This document shows positions 23,891 to 35,277 of a stretch of 64,000 bases of DNA, piece after piece; within the stretch, counting starts at the first letter, position 1; each line of letters begins with the position of its first letter. The DNA is from Omphalotus guepiniiformis (taxonomy: Eukaryota; Basidiomycota; Agaricomycetes; Agaricales; Omphalotaceae), in assembly GCA_028554645.1 (NCBI GenBank), contig JAQOOI010000051.1, forward strand, positions 1 through 64,000, read 5' to 3'. Made by a program: the position numbers and the translations under genes. The notes under the pieces are model-generated. The model was not told where the DNA came from and made no database searches. It saw nothing but the letters and a program-made list of their open reading frames with translations.

Positions 23891-25027
23891 TTATCATGTT
23901 CCAGGAAAACTCGTAAGTCGATATTGTACTTGATTAGGATGTTGACAGAGACCTTAAGTAAGGTGTTATATCCTGGAGAAGCACAAAGAGAAGCAAATAT
24001 GTTGACAGAATTCAAGCTGTCTGAAAAAATGACAACTTTGTGAATAAACTCCTCAAACAAGTTGATAGACCAATTTGCTGCTATGAAAATTGCAGATGCT
24101 ACGCAGAGAGCTTCAAAGAAGAAAATGTTATTGACTAGAAGACGCAGAGGTGTTGGGCAATAGAGACCCAGCTTTTGCTTGGGTATCCAGATTCCCATAC
24201 CCTTTAGTGACACGTCACAATAGATCACAAGATTTGCTTTGTTGATTCTCCACATCAAGGATTTGAACAAAAACACTCCACTCGACTTCTCAAGATGCAC
24301 TATCATCCACTTCATGCCATCCCGTACACCGTTATTGAGTGCTATCTCAGCGAAAGGTTTTGTTTTTCCCTTTATTTTCTCATAGACATGACATAATCCA
24401 GGCTTCAACAGAGGGTTGACATTAAAAGACCAGTTTGACCACCCAGCGATTTGAAGGAAATATTGTAACATCTTCCTTCTAGCTTTAACAAAATTGTACA
24501 ATGCTTCTAATAACTCCCTTTTGGACTCAGAAGTCATTGTAGCAGACATCTCGTTAGGGTCAATGTCAAAACCTATGATAGATAGGATGAGGCCATGAAT
24601 TTGTTTTGGAAAATTGTGAGGGATGCTGAGACGGTCCCACAAGTTTAGCAGTGATGTTTGGTGAGTTGGGAACATTTTATGATACGGTTGATACCATTCA
24701 AACTCTCCGTCAAGTTCAAAACCAAAGTTGTCATCAACATATGTGAACAAGTCCTCTATTCCTTCAACATTGGCAGCTATCCAGTTCATGAGGGTGTTAA
24801 AGGATATGAAGACCCTTCCACCACTACGGTTTTCAAATGTATTGTTCTGGTCAATGTTGCAAATCAACGTATGTGAAATTCCGCTATGTATTTCTTCAGA
24901 AGTTGACTGATTCATCGTCACAATTTGCTTGATTTGCCATAGTGGGTGCATAGAGCAGAGCTGATAAGCTCCAGAGATATTGGATTTAAACATATGTAGG
25001 CGTATTTGATAACCATGTCATTCCTGA
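23891..25027 (-). mobile_element. DIRS/Ngaro-like reverse transcriptase fragment
   Basis: An uninterrupted minus-strand frame of about 370 residues from 24993 down. It has the reverse-transcriptase active site FTYVDDNF, followed by the downstream blocks typical of tyrosine-recombinase retroelements of mushrooms: LLGW-like AGWSNWSFNVNPLL, the RNase H-like LVIYCDVSLKGMGIW, FFFEALCV and a PGYNTLLKVSVNIL block. The frame runs into the LTR-A fragment at 23890 (C-terminus lost) and stops near the LTR-B copy at 25028 (N-terminus lost). No tyrosine recombinase was found nearby. The surviving frame has no stop, so the truncation may be fairly recent. Confidence 0.75.
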
Positions 25028-26066
25028 TGTAGTGTCTATGAAATGAACGAGAGTGATACTCAAATGAGCACAATCCAACTCAAATCAAAAATGATGTAGG
25101 GTTCGGTGTGACTGGCATTGTCAGAGATTCCGCACAGTTAGACACAACAATTGAACTTCGAATCTGCAGAGTTACAGATGTCTTTATCTCAATTTGGATG
25201 AAAAATGGCAGAGGGTATCTCAAAACACAAGATTCAGACAGAAGGTAAGGGTGGTTTTCAGGGTTCAGGAGGGTTTCAGGACAATCAATCTCAATGTTAA
25301 ACTCGATCCAATGGTCAGACAATGCAGGGAACAGTTCCAGATGCAGCACAGACAGTTTCAGCAGGCAGATTCAGCACAGACAGAACAGCAGTTTCAGCAA
25401 AGATTCAGTATCTCTTTCAATCTATCTGCCACAAGGGACTTTACAGAAGTTTTCACACCTGGATATTTCTCAAACTGAACTCTAAAGAGCCAGGCTATAT
25501 TTTGTCTAAGAAGGGTTTCCTGCTTTGGCTTGTAGCTTTGGGCAGTACTAGCTTAAGAAAATCTAAATAGATACTCTGTAAGCTATATATACTAAATCAT
25601 AAAATCAAACATATATCTCGAAATTAAAAGAGTAATCTGAACAGTAAATGAGTCAAAAGTAAGTAAGTATCAATTGAGCAGAGATTGGATTCTTTTTAGG
25701 TAGTTTTCTAGGTAACTTTTCCAGTTAGATAGTCAAAATGTAGGAACTTTGGGTATAGATTGGTATAAAAACAGAAATATATCACTTTGTCCGCGTTCTA
25801 GATGTGTTAGGGTGTACCCAGGGTATATTTCTTGTTTAGGATGGCTCTCAGTTTCTCCTAGGACAGTATTCTATCCCACAGTTTCGTCTAAGACCTCCAA
25901 TTAGAGTGCCTTTGTCTTTCATCAAGTTCAGAGGGTTACTGAATTTCAGAGAGATACTCAGATCCAGAGAGATACTCATTTTCAGTATCTAACTCCTTCC
26001 ATCATGAGTATTGAGTACCTATCTCACTTGTGTAGATGTAACTTTGAATCTACTTCCATTATTACA
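25028..26066 (+). repeat. LTR-B, 3'-truncated copy
   Basis: Begins with the LTR-B terminus TGTAGTG-CTATGAAATG (one substitution) and follows the family sequence to about 26066, where similarity to the 46690-48533 copy stops. An internal stretch near 25815 is deleted relative to full copies. It has the same orientation as the LTRs of the complete element on the right. The small open frames within it recur in every copy and are not genes. Confidence 0.85.
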
Positions 26067-26900
26067 GATTTTTGATCCTTCTTGGCGGTTTATGAGTGCT
26101 AAGTGCTTAGTGCTTATCGATGATCACTGACTGGTAGGGCCACAGAATGGGCAGTTCAACAGCAAAAGTGTCATAGGGCAATCTCCAGGTAGTACTGATT
26201 TTATCAAAAAATTTGGCCATTTTTAAAAAGTTGTGGGAAAAACTTTAGAGGTTGATTTTTTGATGTATTTCAATGTCCAATTCAGTCACCTTTTTACCTA
26301 AAAATGCCTATTCCAGCCCCCATCAGGGATTTATCAAATTGTCAACTTTGACTGTTCTCAACTGTAGCTTATAATTGAATTTGGGTCTGCTATGACTTGA
26401 AATATCACTTGAAAGATGATGGTGATAAAATTCACTGTTAGATTATAATTGAGGTTTGGTCTGCTATGACTTGATAGATGGTGATAACTTGTATATTGAT
26501 GTAATACAATAGAGAGTAGATTTTATTAATCAAGGCTTTGCTACTCTATACAGTCAGTCTATACAGCCTATAATTATTGAAACTTCTATTTAAGAACAAC
26601 ACACTGCAGGTAAGTTTCAAACACATAGACATATAACAAATATCTATAGTAAAGAAGGCAGGATAGGCAGACCATGTGTTCTACATTTATTATTGTGTTT
26701 TCATTGAATACACAAACTTTGCATCTTTTCTTCATCCCTCCCCTCCTCCTCCAGGTCCAGTATTTACATACAATAATACTCTGCCTGCATTCACCAACTT
26801 GAACTGAGGGTCACACAGTCATTAATGAAGTACAGAGGCGGTAGGTTAGTGGGATGTGTGGCATATTAAAAATAGCATGTAGATATCACATCTCCGGTAA
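26067..26900. other. Non-coding spacer between LTR copies
   Basis: AT-rich, no supported gene. It contains a short imperfect direct repeat (ATAATTGA followed by a GGTCTGCTATGACTTGA-like string, near 26370-26475). Origin unknown. Confidence 0.3.
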
Positions 26901-28202
26901 TGTGCAAGAATTAGACTGAGAGGGAGTCTCAAGAAACAACCTCTAACTCAATTCTAGAGGGGTTTGTGGAGATGTGGCTGGTGTTGGCAAAGGTTCTGCA
27001 CAGTTAAACTTGACAATCAAACTCAATACTGAGCTAGGAAGTGTCTGCAGTCTGCTCTGAACAGGGTATAAGTGACAGGGCAACTCAAAAACACAGGTTC
27101 AAGACAGAGGGCAACTAGTTTCTCAGGGGTTCAGGGGGATGGTTCAGGGCAATAAGCAGAGTGGGCAACTCAATCCAATGGTCCAAACAGTGACAGTATC
27201 AATCAGAACAGCAGCAGCAACAGTTCCAGCAGGCAGAACAGCACAGACAGAACAGCAGGGACAGCAACAGTTTCAGTATCTCTCTCAATGTTTGCCACAA
27301 GGGACTTTACAGAAGTTTGCACAACTGGTATATTTCTCTATAACTGAACTTCTAAGAGCCAGGCAATTTTTGTCTAGAAGAAGTTCTGCTTTGGTAGTGA
27401 GCCTAGGCAGTATTAATTTAAGGAAAAATATCTACAAGTAGGTAGCTCTTATATACAGGTTAGAAAATAAATATAGTAAATCTCGAAAATCTAAGGGAAT
27501 CTAAGCAGAGTAAATAGAATAGATAACAGAAAGACTAATTGAGCAGGGATTGGTGTCTTTTTAGGTATTTTTGTAGGTATTTTTCAGTTAGATACTGTCA
27601 TGTATAGGTATCTTGGGTATAAAAATTGTTATAAAAATCACTTTGTCTATATAGTGGCTTGGCAATCAAGTCCAGGGTATCTAACCAGGGTGTACAGCAT
27701 GCAATATCAATCCAGAATGGTGCCATATGACAACATCTTTTATGATCTTGAAATTTGCAACTCTTTTGGTTTTCCTAACTGGGGGCTGCTGGTGAGGTTC
27801 CTAGCATATCCAGTGGTTATTTCTTTGTTTCTGAGGTCATCTAGACCCTACTCCATTGTTACTATCATCCACAAGCTGTACAGTCGCACATGTGTCTTAT
27901 CTGGCCAGATCTTGCATCTGATTTGTCTCCAGGAGGTACTTCTCCTTTTAGCTGGTTCTAGCACCAAGCTATGGGCAGTATTATGTCCCAATAACTGTTT
28001 ATTCTTCCCTATTTGGGTGTCTGGGTCCAGGGTATCACTCATTTAGATGTTACATTTCAGAGGGATACTCCAGAATCAACATCTAGCTCCAAGGTAGGAG
28101 AGCTTGAGTATCTAGCTCCATTCTTCAGAAATGACTTAGAGAAATTTTCCTCTCCAGCCAACAGACTAAGGTGGTTCACAAGTTGTAACACCATCCTAAG
28201 CA
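26901..28202 (-). repeat. LTR-A, truncated copy, inverted to the one at 35 kb
   Basis: Starts TGTGCAAGAA and matches the reverse complement of the 35278-37048 copy for about 1.3 kb, ending near CACCATCCTAAGC (28202). The two copies form inverted arms around the KDZ transposase relic. It lacks the last ~470 bases of the family. Confidence 0.85.
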
Positions 28203-28509
28203 GAGTCCTGGACATTCCCACATTGGCTGCAGTAATCTCAGAAATATCTCAGGCACATTCTGGAACATTCCTGGTAGCTTCCCGGACACTCCCTGGAAAC
28301 ACTCAGGAGCACTCCAGGATGCTACCAGATGGGCTTGGAACATACCTGAGATGAGTTGCAGTACTTTTTGACTTTCCGATCCCAGTTTCAATGGCAATGT
28401 GCACTTCAGGCACAGCAATAATACACAAGAAATCATTATAAATTGATTGATTGAGGTCTGTCTATCTTTGATGTCAATCTGTCGCTATATAACAATGGGC
28501 TCCATTACA
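28203..28509. other. Spacer between LTR-A copy and KDZ relic
   Basis: No gene. It contains a run of imperfect short repeats on the theme CTGGACATTCC / GGAACATTCC (28207-28350), possibly a small decayed tandem array. Confidence 0.35.
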
Positions 28510-31500
28510 TGTCAGCAAGAGGTATATCCCTCCATGATCTGGAGCACATCAAGGTGCTCTACAAGGCCTGTATCCACATCCTCCTTGAAATCCATCTCAA
28601 GTTCATAAGTCTCCTCATTAGCCTCCTCATCATCAGCCTTATCTCCACCAATCTTATTTGATACTTGTAGCTCCTCTTGTGAAGGCCCCCAGCCAGAAAC
28701 ACCATCAGATGTCTTGATTGCTGTGAAGTATTTCTGCCAAGAAGTACACAGTTTGCAGAGTGCGTCCTTGCGGTGCTGAAGTTGATAAATGACATCCTCA
28801 TCGTCTAGAAAGGGATAATTAGAATCATAAGTGGACAAAGATATAGTTTCACACCTGTTTCTGTCATAGCATCGCACATGATCCACCATTCTTCCGAGAA
28901 CCAATCCTGCATTGAGTCCCACTTATGCTGAAGGCAAACCAGTTCTTCATTACAGCGATCCCAGATCAGCAGTGCATGAATACCAGATCGAACCTCCTTG
29001 TTCACCAACCATGACGGAGGCTGAGAGTTTGCATCAGCATCATCTGTTAGACCTACATCTTGCCAGATGTTGTCATCGACATCCAATGCGAAGAGTTCTG
29101 TCTTGGGGTGCTATAACATTACGAGGTGCTCTGTGGGAGTTGATCAATTTCTGCATCTTCAAGCAAAGTGTGTTGTACTGGCGTGCTAATTGCTGAATCC
29201 CGGGATCACACCGCTTCACTGAACTTTCTGTATGCTCATCGATCTTATGATCTAGGGCAGATAATGTGAGTCCGCAGCCAATAGTTCTGACATACTACTA
29301 ATGATACACACCATTCACCTGCTTTTGAAAAGTTCAAGTCTATCATGTTTGAATTTGCGAGCTCGAAGCCCCTTAAGTAGACAGGTCTTTAAAGCCCGTG
29401 TGTTCATACGAGCAGTCAAGAATGGGCTGTTGACAAGATATTGGAGTTCCTGCTGGTCATCAACTCCAAGTGCACATTCTTTAGACTTCAAGATTTTCTC
29501 AGCTTGCTGCAGCTGCACACGTGCTCCTGGCAGCTGTATAGAGGCATCTGCCTGCAGATAGTCTTCAGCTGTCAAGTCCAGCAGAAGACTCTCAGGTGAG
29601 CACACCCAAGATCTGTGCACCTCTAGCACGCTGCATAGACGAAGAATTTCCTCTACTACAGTCTTTCCCTTGTTCTTGGATTGTGCTAGGTAGGTGACAA
29701 ACTCAGCAAAATGCAAAACTACAAAACTGCGCAGAGTTACAACTTACATGGCAGAGGCTTTGTTTGTGCCTCAACCTGGAGTTTCCACTGTTCACGTAGA
29801 TAACGACCACATGAACTGAGAATTTTGTCAGCTTCCAAACATTTGGTGTGACATTGACTTCTTTTACGATGCAGCCACTTGCCTAGCTGCTGAAGACTTT
29901 GCTCGTCAGCATGTTGCACTTGTGTATCAAGAGTATAGTCTTAGGTGATACTAATGAGATATTCAATCAGAACCTTTCGCCCACACATAATCAATAATGT
30001 AGGCATACTCCACAGACTCTAAGATAGGCAATAAGCTTGCTAATTGAGTGCCAGAAGCGCTCGCAGCCTTTGCCATCAGAAAGTCCAAATTCCTCGGCCA
30101 TCCTAGGATGATAGATCAGCTAATAGGCCCACTGGTGACCAAAGGCATGAAAGACGGATATGCCAAAGATGATTTGGTCAAGATAAGGCTTCAAAAATCC
30201 CCATTTCACACAAGTTCAATGTAATTGACATCCAATATCATATAGTAATTCAATCTTGAATATTGAAGGTGAATGGTAGAACATGGTCTCAATGAGAGTA
30301 AGGGCATAGTGTTGCTTCTCCCCAGCTGATGTCATGTTGACCAACCACAATACTCGATTATGACGGCAAAGCAATGCCATCAGCACAGTACAATCAAAAA
30401 ATTGAGTACTACCCTTCTCGCGGTGCTCATCAGCTGTGGTAAAGCTTTCCTCACACCCGTCAAGCACAGACTTCGTACTTGTCTGGTTCCTTCAGATCCT
30501 TGAGATCAACAGAATCTTTCTGCTTTGATGACTTCGAGGGCTTTCTAGAGGGGCAGACACCTTCAACTTGTTCTTCCATTGAACACACATCCTCTTCAGC
30601 AATGGAGACGGACTTCAGATGCTGTTGTGGTGGGTCTTGGGCTTGCTTATTATGCTTCTGTGTAAAACAAGCATTAACACAGACGATCACATTAAACCTG
30701 GGATGGATTTTTCAGTTCTCTCCATTCAAGTAGTGAGCAAACAGAGCACATATCCAAGAGACATATCAGCTGGATAATTACCACCAAAGCACAATGGACA
30801 TCAGGCTCACAGATAGTCACTTGGTCGTGTGAGCAGGGACATAGGTTGAGTGCTTGACTCCCGGCGTGCCCGCTTCCTCTGAGCCACACCATTGGACTTG
30901 CTTGAGTCAGAGTCATCACTGGGATAGGTGGAAGGTGGCCTTTCCTCACCTAATTTTGCCCAAGAGGCTGCAAGTAAAGAGTTGACGAACATATTGGTCT
31001 CATGCTGCAGGCTGTTATACCACTGCAAGGTGTTAGCAAATCTTCATCGAAGTGGGTCCTAAAAGACAGATCAACCTGATATGCCTTAATTAGCATAATA
31101 AATGAACTTACCTCGCCCTTAAGCACATATCCTTGATCATTCAGAAATTCTTTCAAGGTATTACACCATGCCGTATGGTTTGGAGAGATGCGCACAAACA
31201 GTCAAGTAACAAAATTTAGAACACGTAGGTCCACCACTAGTGTTGGATGCAACAGAGCTGAAAGAAACAGTCCACACTCCATCAATTGGATTGCAGCTGG
31301 ATAGCAAGCACAAATGTCTATACATATGTTGCTTAAAGCTTAGTATTTCACGTCAGCCCATGGATCCACGTCAAAACATATCAAATAGCCTTGAAAACAA
31401 ACAATGATGATATTCAACAACCGAGACGCTCTCATACATGTACAGGTACACTCTGTAATGACTGAGACACATGAAGGTTGTCGGTCGACCGCATCAGAGA

Positions 31501-31775
31501 CATATAAGGGACGATAAGACAAGGAATAATCTCATTTCTCTAGCGTTCAGATTGCGCAGCTCTTTTGTGGTGATGAGAAGATGTCACTAGTTGATCCAGG
31601 AACACAGAAAGGTCAATTGTGATTTGGGGAGCCTTGTGTTTATCAGTGACTGTGTCTTGAGGCCCTTGCTGGGTGGGCAAGGAGTCATTGGGGTCACAAA
31701 GCCCTACTTGACTATGAGGTATAGGCATAATAGAGGAGCAGCTCGATCTGGCTGAGAGGAATGGTGAAGACACTT
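28510..31775 (-). pseudogene. Decayed KDZ (Kyakuja-Dileera-Zisupton) transposase
   Basis: Minus-strand blocks collinear with KDZ transposases: N-terminal pieces (31773-30700), the catalytic segment VCVNACFTQKHNKQ (about 30690-30640), FFDCTVLMALLCRHNRVLW and the YDIGCQLH block (30467-30216), HAFGHQW and EGCERFWHSISKLIAYLRV (about 30170-30020), then the long C-terminal helical region (29919-28512). In the family the catalytic segment normally reads C-x-D-A-C-F; here Asp has become Asn. A frameshift near 30470 separates two blocks, a TAG at 30122-30120 interrupts another, and further stops follow near 29980. It is therefore a dead copy. No terminal inverted repeats could be paired. Confidence 0.85.
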
Positions 31776-31947
31776 GACAGGTATCAGTTCATTTGAGGGG
31801 AGTGTATAAGCTGTGGTGCATGCAGATGCAGAATGCGACATTGGGGTGTACCTGCATGTAGCAATGAGCAGGTTTAATGTTTATAAAGTAAGACAAACAC
31901 ATCCTCAGACACATTGTTCTGTGGTCTCCCAAATATCCACTGAACTC

Positions 31948-32073
31948 TTATTATATATTTGAGGACAGAACACCACTCAGTGTTATACTGACTAGGTAGG
32001 TACATGTACAGCTTTTATTATAGATTTGAAGACCAAATGCCACTCAGTGTTATACAGACTAGGTACATGTACA
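31948..32073. repeat. Tandem duplication, two ~60-base units
   Basis: Units 31948-32010 and 32015-32073 share the order TTATTATA-ATTTGA, CACTCAGTGTTATAC-GACTAGGTA and ACATGTACA. The second unit abuts the left arm of the fold-back element at 32069. Confidence 0.75.
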
Positions 32074-32311
32074 AATTCAAGAGAGCAGAACATGCAAAAA
32101 TGGGAATCTGGCATTGAATTCGGACAAAGATCAAAAATGATCACATGATCTCAGACTTGTGCAAAGGTGAGTCACCACCGGATAACAGCTTTCATATCCA
32201 GTGGTGACCCACCTTTGCACAAGTCTGAGATCATGTGATCATTTTTGATCGTTGTCTAGACTTCAATGCTGAATTCCCATTTTCACATGTTTTGCTCTCT
32301 TGAATTTGTAC
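32069..32311. mobile_element. Fold-back (MITE-like) inverted repeat
   Basis: Two arms of about 110 bases (32069-32178 and 32201-32311) are near-perfect reverse complements around a 22-base loop, with GTACAAATTCAAGAG at the outer edges. It has no coding capacity. This is the architecture of a snap-back MITE. The family of any mobilising transposase is unknown, and no clear target duplication is visible. Confidence 0.8.
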
Positions 32312-32980
32312 TACGACGTTGGTGTTGAATTCATTATTGCTCTTCCTGTTGTTGCCACTCCCCTCTTGTCAGACTCCACGTATATAACCCATGTCGTTGT
32401 TCTGGTCGAACCTTGGCTTGGTTTGTAGTAGTAGGGATAGGAAACAGTGAACAGGAAACAGGGAGTATTTCTCTTCGCCCTTGTACATGGTGTGTCTTGA
32501 TACTTTCCATGCTGATGCGTCATATTGATGGCTGTTCTATATCAGGAGACATTTCGGCTCTGGTGCACACCCTATCTTTGCTGACCGATGTAAGCTTGTT
32601 GCTGTATGGTGCTTTCAGAGTCGTTAGGCTTCTCAATTGAAATAGTAAGTCTCAAGTTTCTCATATACGTACAACACTTGAACTTGTTGTTATTACCCCA
32701 TCCATCTAAATATTATACATACATACATATATTGATGAGCGAGATACCAACATGAGTTTGGATTCAACTGTGAGATCAAAAGTGTCGGTAGAAACTTAGC
32801 AATGATCTTCTCGAGCAGATGTCCTGTGTGCAAACACACTGGACATGCAGTGAAAACAACGGCTCTGACATTTGCTTTTGGACAGTAGAGAACCCAACAC
32901 ATATTCCTATTAGTTATCAAATGTTACGCTCATTTGCTGCTGCACTAGTTTTTATCAGCTTTCTGAGGCCTTTATAACTC

Positions 32981-33487
32981 ATGAGTTTTACTAGGCCAAG
33001 AAAGATGATGATATTGCTACACTCAAGAAGCCTCCAACTAATGCTGACTAATGCTGATTGGGATCATGTTTACTCCAGCTCTAAAGGACAGGTTTCTCCA
33101 CTACTCCAGTGTCACATAACTAGTATCAATTCTCAGAGCAACAACTCTCCATCCATCCTAGCAATTCACTCCTATATGCCCAACAGTACCCCAACTGTGA
33201 GCAATCCTGCCATGTTGGCCCCTATTACTACACCTCTACTCCCTGCTGCATCTATTGCCTCTGCACCTGCTCCAGCCATGCTTTTTTGTTCTCATGGACT
33301 AGGCACTGATATGAAGATTGCTGAATTTTGTACACAATATGAACTTTGTGATGTGCTTCGTGATCAGTTGATTGAGAAGGATTTTATGAAGCCGAAGACT
33401 CTCAGAAATATGAACCGCCAGGAGCTACAGAATATGGGCTTTGAATGTGGTAATGTAGAATCACTGGCAGATGCAGTTGATGAATGA
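32981..33487 (+). CDS. Short open frame with a SAM-like C-terminus
   Basis: A 168-residue open frame. Residues 1-110 are Ser/Pro/Ala-rich. The last 60 (about IAEFCTQYELCDVLRDQLIEK to VESLADAVDE) have the helical spacing and the L-x-x-M-x-x-x-x-L-x-x-M-G-F pattern seen in SAM-like domains of Agaricomycete proteins of unknown role. No introns, promoter or neighbours support it as a working gene, and it lies among transposon relics. It could be the last exon of a damaged gene. Confidence 0.35.
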   Translation: MSFTRPRKMMILLHSRSLQLMLTNADWDHVYSSSKGQVSPLLQCHITSINSQSNNSPSILAIHSYMPNSTPTVSNPAMLAPITTPLLPAASIASAPAPAMLFCSHGLGTDMKIAEFCTQYELCDVLRDQLIEKDFMKPKTLRNMNRQELQNMGFECGNVESLADAVDE

Positions 33488-33564
33488 ATCAAGGACCTAT
33501 AATTGCTTCACATAGCCTAGATACACCAGACTCATGTTCATGGATATATTGAGTTACTAGAAAT

Positions 33565-34330
33565 ACCTAGCGTGAATGAAATAACCAATAGCATCATCAG
33601 CAGTAACAATATTCATAGCCTCCATCATGTTGTATAACTTTCCAGCACCCTGAGATGCCAAAAACATGTCTGAGTTCCGATGGATAAAAGCCTTGATTTT
33701 CAAGAAAGCTGACCTTCACAAACTATACTAGCCATCATGCCATCAACAGTAAGAAGACCAGTGCCAGTCAGACATTCACCTCGAACAAGTGGTTGCTTCT
33801 GTTGTGCCCTCTGACCTCTTCTAGCCCTTCCTCTCCTTCAGTCAGTCCAGTCATCCTTCGAGGTCTCGTCAATGAAGCCAATCTGCTCTGGATCAAGGTC
33901 GGCAGCTTGCGCAAGATAAGCCATGCGCTTCTTCTCACTTCTTTCAGAGGCAATTTTGCACAGTTTCTTCACGGAGTATCCAGAGTGTTCAAGATAGCAA
34001 AAAATTGTTGCAAAGTGAACAGAAATAAAGCAGTTATCTCAAAGAAGATTCTCCAGTTCATCAAAAAACCAATTGGGTCAATGTCTGACAAGGCAGAGAA
34101 GGTAATCAACATTGTCAAGTACAAGCTTTCAAGGCCTTCCTAAAGGTCCAAAGTGATGGCAAACAACGTCTCCAGTCTCCTTCCACAAAGCAAGAACACA
34201 AAAGAATGTTCTTCTGCTGAAGCCAACGGCATCCAAGATATCATCAAGGCCCAGTAGATCTTTCTCATGGAAATTGATAGCAGCTAGTTTGAGATCTCTA
34301 TCAATTTTTCGACGAGGGTTAGAAGCTGAA
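33565..34330 (-). pseudogene. DDE (Tc1/mariner-like) transposase relic lacking its core
   Basis: The minus strand begins with a helix-turn-helix region (SNPRRKIDRDLKLAAINFHEK is its first part; then FSRRTFFCVLALWKETGDVV). A middle block follows in broken frames (RNAWLILRKLPTLIQ-like and LTGTGLLTVDGMMAS). It ends with the C-terminal tail AFIHRN-like, SQGAGKLYNMMEAMNIVTADDAIGYFIHA. This order matches the Agaricomycete HTH/DDE transposase family, but the second Asp and the Glu region between the VDGMMAS block and the tail are deleted (about 33710-33700). Stops and frameshifts are present. The first residues directly abut an intron acceptor of the accessory-gene relic at 34385. Confidence 0.75.
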
Positions 34331-34384
34331 AGAGAAATGAGACTTTAAATGTCAAAAGAATTGACCCCTGAGCTAGATACTCAC

Positions 34385-34977
34385 GATAAACTTCTTGTGC
34401 AAGTCATTGTATCGAGCTCTGGAAGGACACCAAGGTGGCTGGGCGAAGGTTCCCGGTCTCTGTTGATGTAGCCAAAGAGCAAGATTCAAAGTCGCAAGGA
34501 AGGTACCAGTGAAGTAGTTGGGAAGATAGGTGTCATTCTTCTGACAACGATTAAATACTAATGCGATGTGAGCCTATACAAAGTAAACACGCATTAGTAA
34601 AAGCCTAAATAAGAAACAAAAACGAAACTTACAAGAGCAAATTTTGCCTCCTCGAAAGTGGTGGACATTAATTTAAGGCGGAGACCTGCACCATAGTGTT
34701 CAAACAATTGGTCGCGGAGTCGATGATCAAAGTCCCCAAGTTTGGAGCAGACGGTAGAAAGAGCCTGGTAGTTGTTGGCCTGCATAGTGTGTACATGCTA
34801 AGTGGGAAGTGAGAAAAGAAAAGGAAAGGGAGACTTCATGGGACGGGAATCTCAACTATATATGACACAATCAAAACGGTCCGTGAGAGAAAGAAGAAGG
34901 AGTTGACTCATGAACTCAATAGAGGCATCACTTCCTAGAGTAATGGAGTTAGCAGGTTCCCTAGAAAAGTCGTCCAT
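34385..34977 (-). pseudogene. Relic of the LTR-borne accessory gene (paralogue of 48839-51369)
   Basis: The first exon starts at 34977 with MDDFSRE, like the MDDFSRQ of the intact gene at 48839. The next block (HTMQANNYQALSTVCSKLGD ... RLKLMSTTFEEAKFAL) and the following exon (IALVFNRCQK ... YLPNYFTGTFLATLNLALWLHQ) align with exons 2 and 3 of the intact gene, with introns at the same places. It sits directly inside the LTR-A copy, antisense to it, exactly as the intact gene sits inside its own LTR. The later exons are gone; a DDE relic begins where exon 4 should. Residue identity by eye is moderate, so the copies are old relatives. Confidence 0.75.
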
Positions 34978-35264
34978 AGGGAAACTCAGCGAGATGTGAA
35001 GAATGAGAGGGGTCTTCCATATTTGGCTGAACTTCGATGGATGCAGACATCGGGTTTCTCCGAATTGAGCATTGCCGAGGCATGCCAGATGAAAAACGTA
35101 CTGATTGGTGTTTCAATTGAGAAGTCTGCCTAGTGGCAGTTCACTGTGACAAGGTGTCAACGTGATAGTAAAGCATTTGACTTGACTTCTGTGACTATCT
35201 ATCTGAGAAAGTAGTATCTAACTCGATATTGGCTATCATGGATGATTGAGGTCGATCTTATTTT

Positions 35265-35277
35265 ACTTTGGGGGAGA
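35265..35277 (+). other. Polypurine tract next to LTR-A
   Basis: ACTTTGGGGGAGA immediately before the LTR terminus TGTTGCG. It matches the tract of the complete element (48534-48546 read on the minus strand). This shows that the remnant element runs on the plus strand and that the LTR at 35278 is its 3' LTR. Confidence 0.75.

Noticed and set aside
25080..25570. Several short open frames on both strands that recur almost unchanged near 38500, 44600, 47000 and 61700
   Set aside because: They are translations of the LTR-B repeat itself and recur because the LTR recurs. They lie in three overlapping frames, with no domain and no splice context.
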